DNA of 8,003 nucleotides from Sediminispirochaeta sp964394395 (GTDB lineage: Bacteria > Spirochaetota > Spirochaetia > DSM-16054 > Sediminispirochaetaceae), in NCBI GenBank assembly GCA_964394395.1, contig CAYMWV010000165.1:1-8003 (forward strand). The letters are read 5' to 3'. This document shows positions 6,405 to 8,003 of this stretch, piece by piece (position 1 is the first letter of the stretch; every line of letters begins with the position of its first letter). The position numbers were made by a program, and so were the translations under genes. The notes below the pieces were generated by a model. The model did no database searches and was not told where the DNA came from. It was given only the letters and a program-made list of their open reading frames with translations.

Positions 6405-7085
6405 ATGAAAAGGGTGCGAGTGGTTTTTCAACTGATCTTATTTATTGTACTGGTGCCGATGTTGCCCCTGATAATAAGCGGAAACTGGCGATGGACTGAA
6501 GGGTGGCTCTATTTTCTGATCTCGGTGCTTGGATTTTTCGCCGGCAGAGTGCTCGTTTCACGAAGGCATCCGGGATTATTGGAGGAGCGGGCAAAGTTTG
6601 CTGATCATGGAAATACTGAATCATGGGACAGGATCCTTGCCCCGATAGTAGGGCTCGGCGGCGCCTTCGTTCCTTTAATCGCCGGGTTTGATGCCCGATT
6701 TTCCTGGACTATAGCTTTCCCATCCTGGGTACACCTTCTCTCCCTATTGTTCCTTCTTTCAGGATTCATCCTCTCTTCCTGGGCCCTCCTGGCAAACCGG
6801 TTTTTTTCCGGGGTGGTGAGAATCCAGACAGAGCGGAATCATCAGGTGGTAACAACAGGGCCCTACCGTTTCATCAGACATCCCGGGTATACCGGAGGTA
6901 TTATGGTTTACTGCTCGGTTCCCTTTCTGCTTGATGCACTAAGTTCGCTTATACCTGCTCTTCTGTTAACAGTTATTCTGGTGATCCGGACGTACAAAGA
7001 GGACCAGACATTACAGAATAAGCTGGAGGGTTACCGGGAGTACACCAAGCTTGTTCCCTACCAGCTTATCCCGGGGGTTTGGTGA
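6405..7085 (+). CDS. Integral-membrane methyltransferase-like protein, PEMT/ICMT family
   Basis: A 226-residue inner-membrane protein with about five hydrophobic segments (roughly residues 5-27, 31-52, 77-95, 106-129 and 163-195). The SAM-binding signature of the isoprenylcysteine carboxyl methyltransferase/phospholipid methyltransferase superfamily is present: GPYRFIRHPGYTGG (152-165), followed by TYKEDQTL with Glu199 and the C-terminal EYTKLVPYQLIPGVW. Bacterial members are mostly uncharacterised; they may methylate a lipid, a small hydrophobic acid, or isoprenoid or steroid-like substrates. The ATG at 6405 is preferred over the in-frame ATG at 6393 because GGAGGG (6395-6400) lies in front of it, although the 4-base spacing is short; the upstream start would add four residues and has no good ribosome site. 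It lies 29 bases after the MDR remnant and faces the toxin-antitoxin operon. No clear promoter of its own was seen. Confidence 0.82.
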   Translation: MKRVRVVFQLILFIVLVPMLPLIISGNWRWTEGWLYFLISVLGFFAGRVLVSRRHPGLLEERAKFADHGNTESWDRILAPIVGLGGAFVPLIAGFDARFSWTIAFPSWVHLLSLLFLLSGFILSSWALLANRFFSGVVRIQTERNHQVVTTGPYRFIRHPGYTGGIMVYCSVPFLLDALSSLIPALLLTVILVIRTYKEDQTLQNKLEGYREYTKLVPYQLIPGVW

Positions 7086-7128
7086 TACTAACCATAAAGA
7101 AAGAACCCAGTTCTATGCTTGCTTAATG

Positions 7129-7155
7129 TATTACGGCTCAACAGGAAGCGTAATA
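7129..7155. repeat. Short inverted repeat downstream of the methyltransferase gene
   Basis: TATTACG (7129-7135) and CGTAATA (7149-7155) are perfect 7-base arms around a 13-base loop. The stem is AT-rich and has no T-run directly behind it, so it is not a convincing terminator. It could limit read-through between the converging methyltransferase and toxin genes. A smaller AGAAC-CCA-GTTCT hairpin lies just before it (7102-7114). No complete gene is seen in 7086-7246. Confidence 0.4.
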
Positions 7156-7262
7156 GTGAAGCTGCCCTTATGCTTGTTTTTAACTGAGATATTGCCATTA
7201 TATACCAGAAATTCCCGATTTTGGAGCAAATAAATTATTTTTCCATTTATTTTCCAGTCAAG
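7131..7262 (-). pseudogene. Possible gene remnant resembling a histidine-kinase C-terminus
   Basis: A 43-codon minus-strand stretch is open from the TGA at 7263-7265 (excluded) to the TAA at 7131-7133, overlapping the last bases of the PIN-domain toxin gene in another frame. It reads REFLVYNGNISV and then KGSFTITLPVEP. This resembles the end of a HATPase_c domain of two-component sensor kinases (REF...GGxIxVxS...GKGSxFxFTLP), with a residue or two lost in the glycine loop. It has no ATG and no ribosome site, and nothing upstream in the frame looks like a kinase. If real, it is the debris of a kinase gene truncated where the toxin operon now begins. The match is short and could be chance. Confidence 0.3.
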
Positions 7263-7654
7263 TCAAAGGGATTAAAAAGGGCAATTCCGCAGTGCTGAAA
7301 GTCTTTTATATTTCTTGTAGCCAGAACGTGACCGTGCCTGTGAGCAGCTGCCGCGATCATGTAATCAGCCATTGTGCCCGGCCAGCCCGAATTCTCATTT
7401 TCAGCCCTCTTTTCACCGCTCCAGCGGGCGTCTTCCGCCGCAATCCCCAGGACGACAGCTTTATCCGTGATGAACTGCTGGAACCAGGCGGCTTTTGCTG
7501 CCATTCCTTTCCTGGTCAATCCATTAAAGACTTCATCGACGGTGACGGTGCTCAAATAAATTTCCGGAAGTTGTGAAAACCATTGCCAGATCCGGGGTTC
7601 CGGTTTTCTTTTCATGATTTCGCTGATTATGTTTGTATCGATTAAAAATGTCAT
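7247..7654 (-). CDS. vapC: VapC/FitB-type PIN-domain toxin (ribonuclease)
   Basis: A 135-residue PIN-domain protein, the usual length for a VapC toxin. VapC proteins are Mg2+-dependent endoribonucleases, typically cutting tRNA or rRNA, held inactive by the partner antitoxin. The acidic active-site residues are in place: Asp6 (FLIDTNIISE), Glu41 (TVDEVFNGL) and Asp97 (MADYMIAAAA). The last motif is ATRNIKDF, with Asn115 and Asp118, as in FitB-like members, where the fourth acidic position varies. The protein therefore looks catalytically intact. It begins 3 bases after the antitoxin stop, so the two are co-transcribed and likely translationally coupled; only a weak GGGATGAG-like ribosome site precedes its ATG. 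It is convergent with the methyltransferase gene. Confidence 0.92.
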   Translation of the reverse strand: MTFLIDTNIISEIMKRKPEPRIWQWFSQLPEIYLSTVTVDEVFNGLTRKGMAAKAAWFQQFITDKAVVLGIAAEDARWSGEKRAENENSGWPGTMADYMIAAAAHRHGHVLATRNIKDFQHCGIALFNPFDLTGK

Positions 7655-7657
7655 TTT

Positions 7658-7921
7658 TTACTCATCCCAATCAGGCTGGCGGCGATCGGTGCGGTCGGGG
7701 GGGGTAAAATCACCTTCGAGGCGGTTCAATTCTTTAAGTTCTTCAAGCCACATTCGGGTAGTTTTTTTTTCGGCTTCAAAGCCGTCCTTCTCAAAATCGG
7801 TATATCCTATGATGACGCTGACAGGCTTTTCCCGGCGGTATATGACCTGGGGTTCTCGTGCCGATTCATCAATAACGTGTGAAAATTTTTGTTTTGCTTC
7901 CGCAGACTGCCACTTGTTCAT
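7658..7921 (-). CDS. Phd/YefM-family antitoxin partner of the PIN-domain toxin
   Basis: An 87-residue type II antitoxin. The N-terminal part reads WQSAEAKQKFSHVIDESA and then PQVIYRREKPVSVIIGYTDF, the Phd/YefM fold that dimerises and binds the operon's own operator. The remainder (about residues 45-87) is charged and contains a MWLEELKELNRLEGDF helix, the kind of tail that wraps the toxin. The start was set at the ATG at 7921 because GGAG (complement of 7928-7931) lies 6 bases in front of it; the TTG at 7927, two codons upstream, overlaps that spacing and is unlikely. It is the first gene of the operon, with a promoter at 7940-7968. With the toxin it should autoregulate in the usual ratio-dependent way; this is family knowledge, not seen here. 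Confidence 0.88.
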   Translation of the reverse strand: MNKWQSAEAKQKFSHVIDESAREPQVIYRREKPVSVIIGYTDFEKDGFEAEKKTTRMWLEELKELNRLEGDFTPPDRTDRRQPDWDE

Positions 7922-7961
7922 GGACAACTCCTATGGACAAGTGTACAACAGAAAAGGACAA
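7920..7961. repeat. GGACAA direct repeats, candidate autoregulatory operator
   Basis: On the + strand GGACAA occurs at 7922-7927, 7935-7940 and 7956-7961. The first two are part of the identical octamer ATGGACAA (7920-7927, 7933-7940), 13 bases apart, and the third is 21 bases further. A related GTACAA sits at 7943-7948. They cover the -10, the spacer and the ribosome site of the antitoxin gene, where a Phd/YefM antitoxin would bind. Confidence 0.5.
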
Positions 7962-7968
7962 TTGTAAA
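7940..7968 (-). promoter_or_regulatory. Promoter of the toxin-antitoxin operon
   Basis: Read on the minus strand, TTTACA (7968-7963, five of six to the -35) and TACACT (7945-7940, four of six to the -10) are 17 bases apart. Transcription would start about 12 bases before the antitoxin ATG, leaving a leader that carries little more than the GGAG ribosome site. The -35 overlaps the palindrome ACAATTGT (7958-7965). Confidence 0.6.
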
Positions 7969-8003
7969 GGCGGTATCTTTTTAAGCTTCATCCTGCTTTA
8001 ATC

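Noticed and set aside
7086..7114. TGGT...ACCA and AGAAC-CCA-GTTCT hairpins as a terminator of the methyltransferase gene
   Set aside because: The stems are four and five base pairs with no T-run following; too weak to call.
7614..7967. 117-codon + strand open frame over the antitoxin gene
   Set aside because: It is antisense to a recognisable Phd/YefM antitoxin with a proper ribosome site and promoter.

Overview
This window looks like part of a draft or metagenome-derived bacterial contig: a block of 100 Ns sits at 4736-4835. The composition is moderate in GC, genes are tightly packed, Shine-Dalgarno sequences are strong, and the one clear promoter has sigma70-type boxes. The gene set (a LivJ/LivK-type binding protein, a family I CoA-transferase, a fumarate-reductase-like flavoprotein, a PEMT/ICMT-type methyltransferase and a PIN-domain toxin pair) suits an anaerobic or facultative heterotroph metabolising carboxylic acids. 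A spirochaete is possible, but that is only an impression; the sequence does not settle taxonomy.

Left part (1-3209, + strand): the 3' portion of a branched-chain-amino-acid-type ABC substrate-binding protein, then an alpha/beta hydrolase, then an unusual regulator with two TetR DNA-binding domains in one chain. The hydrolase stop and the regulator's TTG start overlap by 20 bases, so these two genes are very probably co-translated. Between the binding protein and the hydrolase lies an in-frame hydrophobic leader preceded by ATG-TAA, which looks like a membrane anchor cut off by a stop at codon 2.

Middle part (3210-6375, + strand): a G-rich repeat region, a probable intrinsic terminator and, directly after it, a consensus-like promoter that drives a CoA-transferase of the acetyl-CoA hydrolase/4-hydroxybutyrate CoA-transferase family. 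After the assembly gap comes a 5'-truncated FAD flavoprotein of the flavocytochrome c/fumarate reductase superfamily. It keeps the catalytic arginine, but the fumarate-binding histidine position appears to be changed. Right behind it is a 42-residue collapsed remnant of a medium-chain dehydrogenase/reductase (MDR).

Right part (6376-8003): a small integral-membrane PEMT/ICMT-type methyltransferase on the + strand converges with a minus-strand toxin-antitoxin operon (Phd/YefM-type antitoxin plus VapC/FitB-type PIN toxin), which has its own promoter and GGACAA repeats. Between them lies a short minus-strand open stretch resembling the end of a histidine-kinase ATPase domain.

Taken together, uptake (binding protein), CoA activation or transfer, 2-enoate reduction and a tandem TetR regulator would fit a carboxylic-acid utilisation locus that has suffered gene decay. 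That linkage is inference from proximity. I did not find convincing evidence of an undescribed defence system, a CRISPR array, an RNA gene or an intact mobile element.
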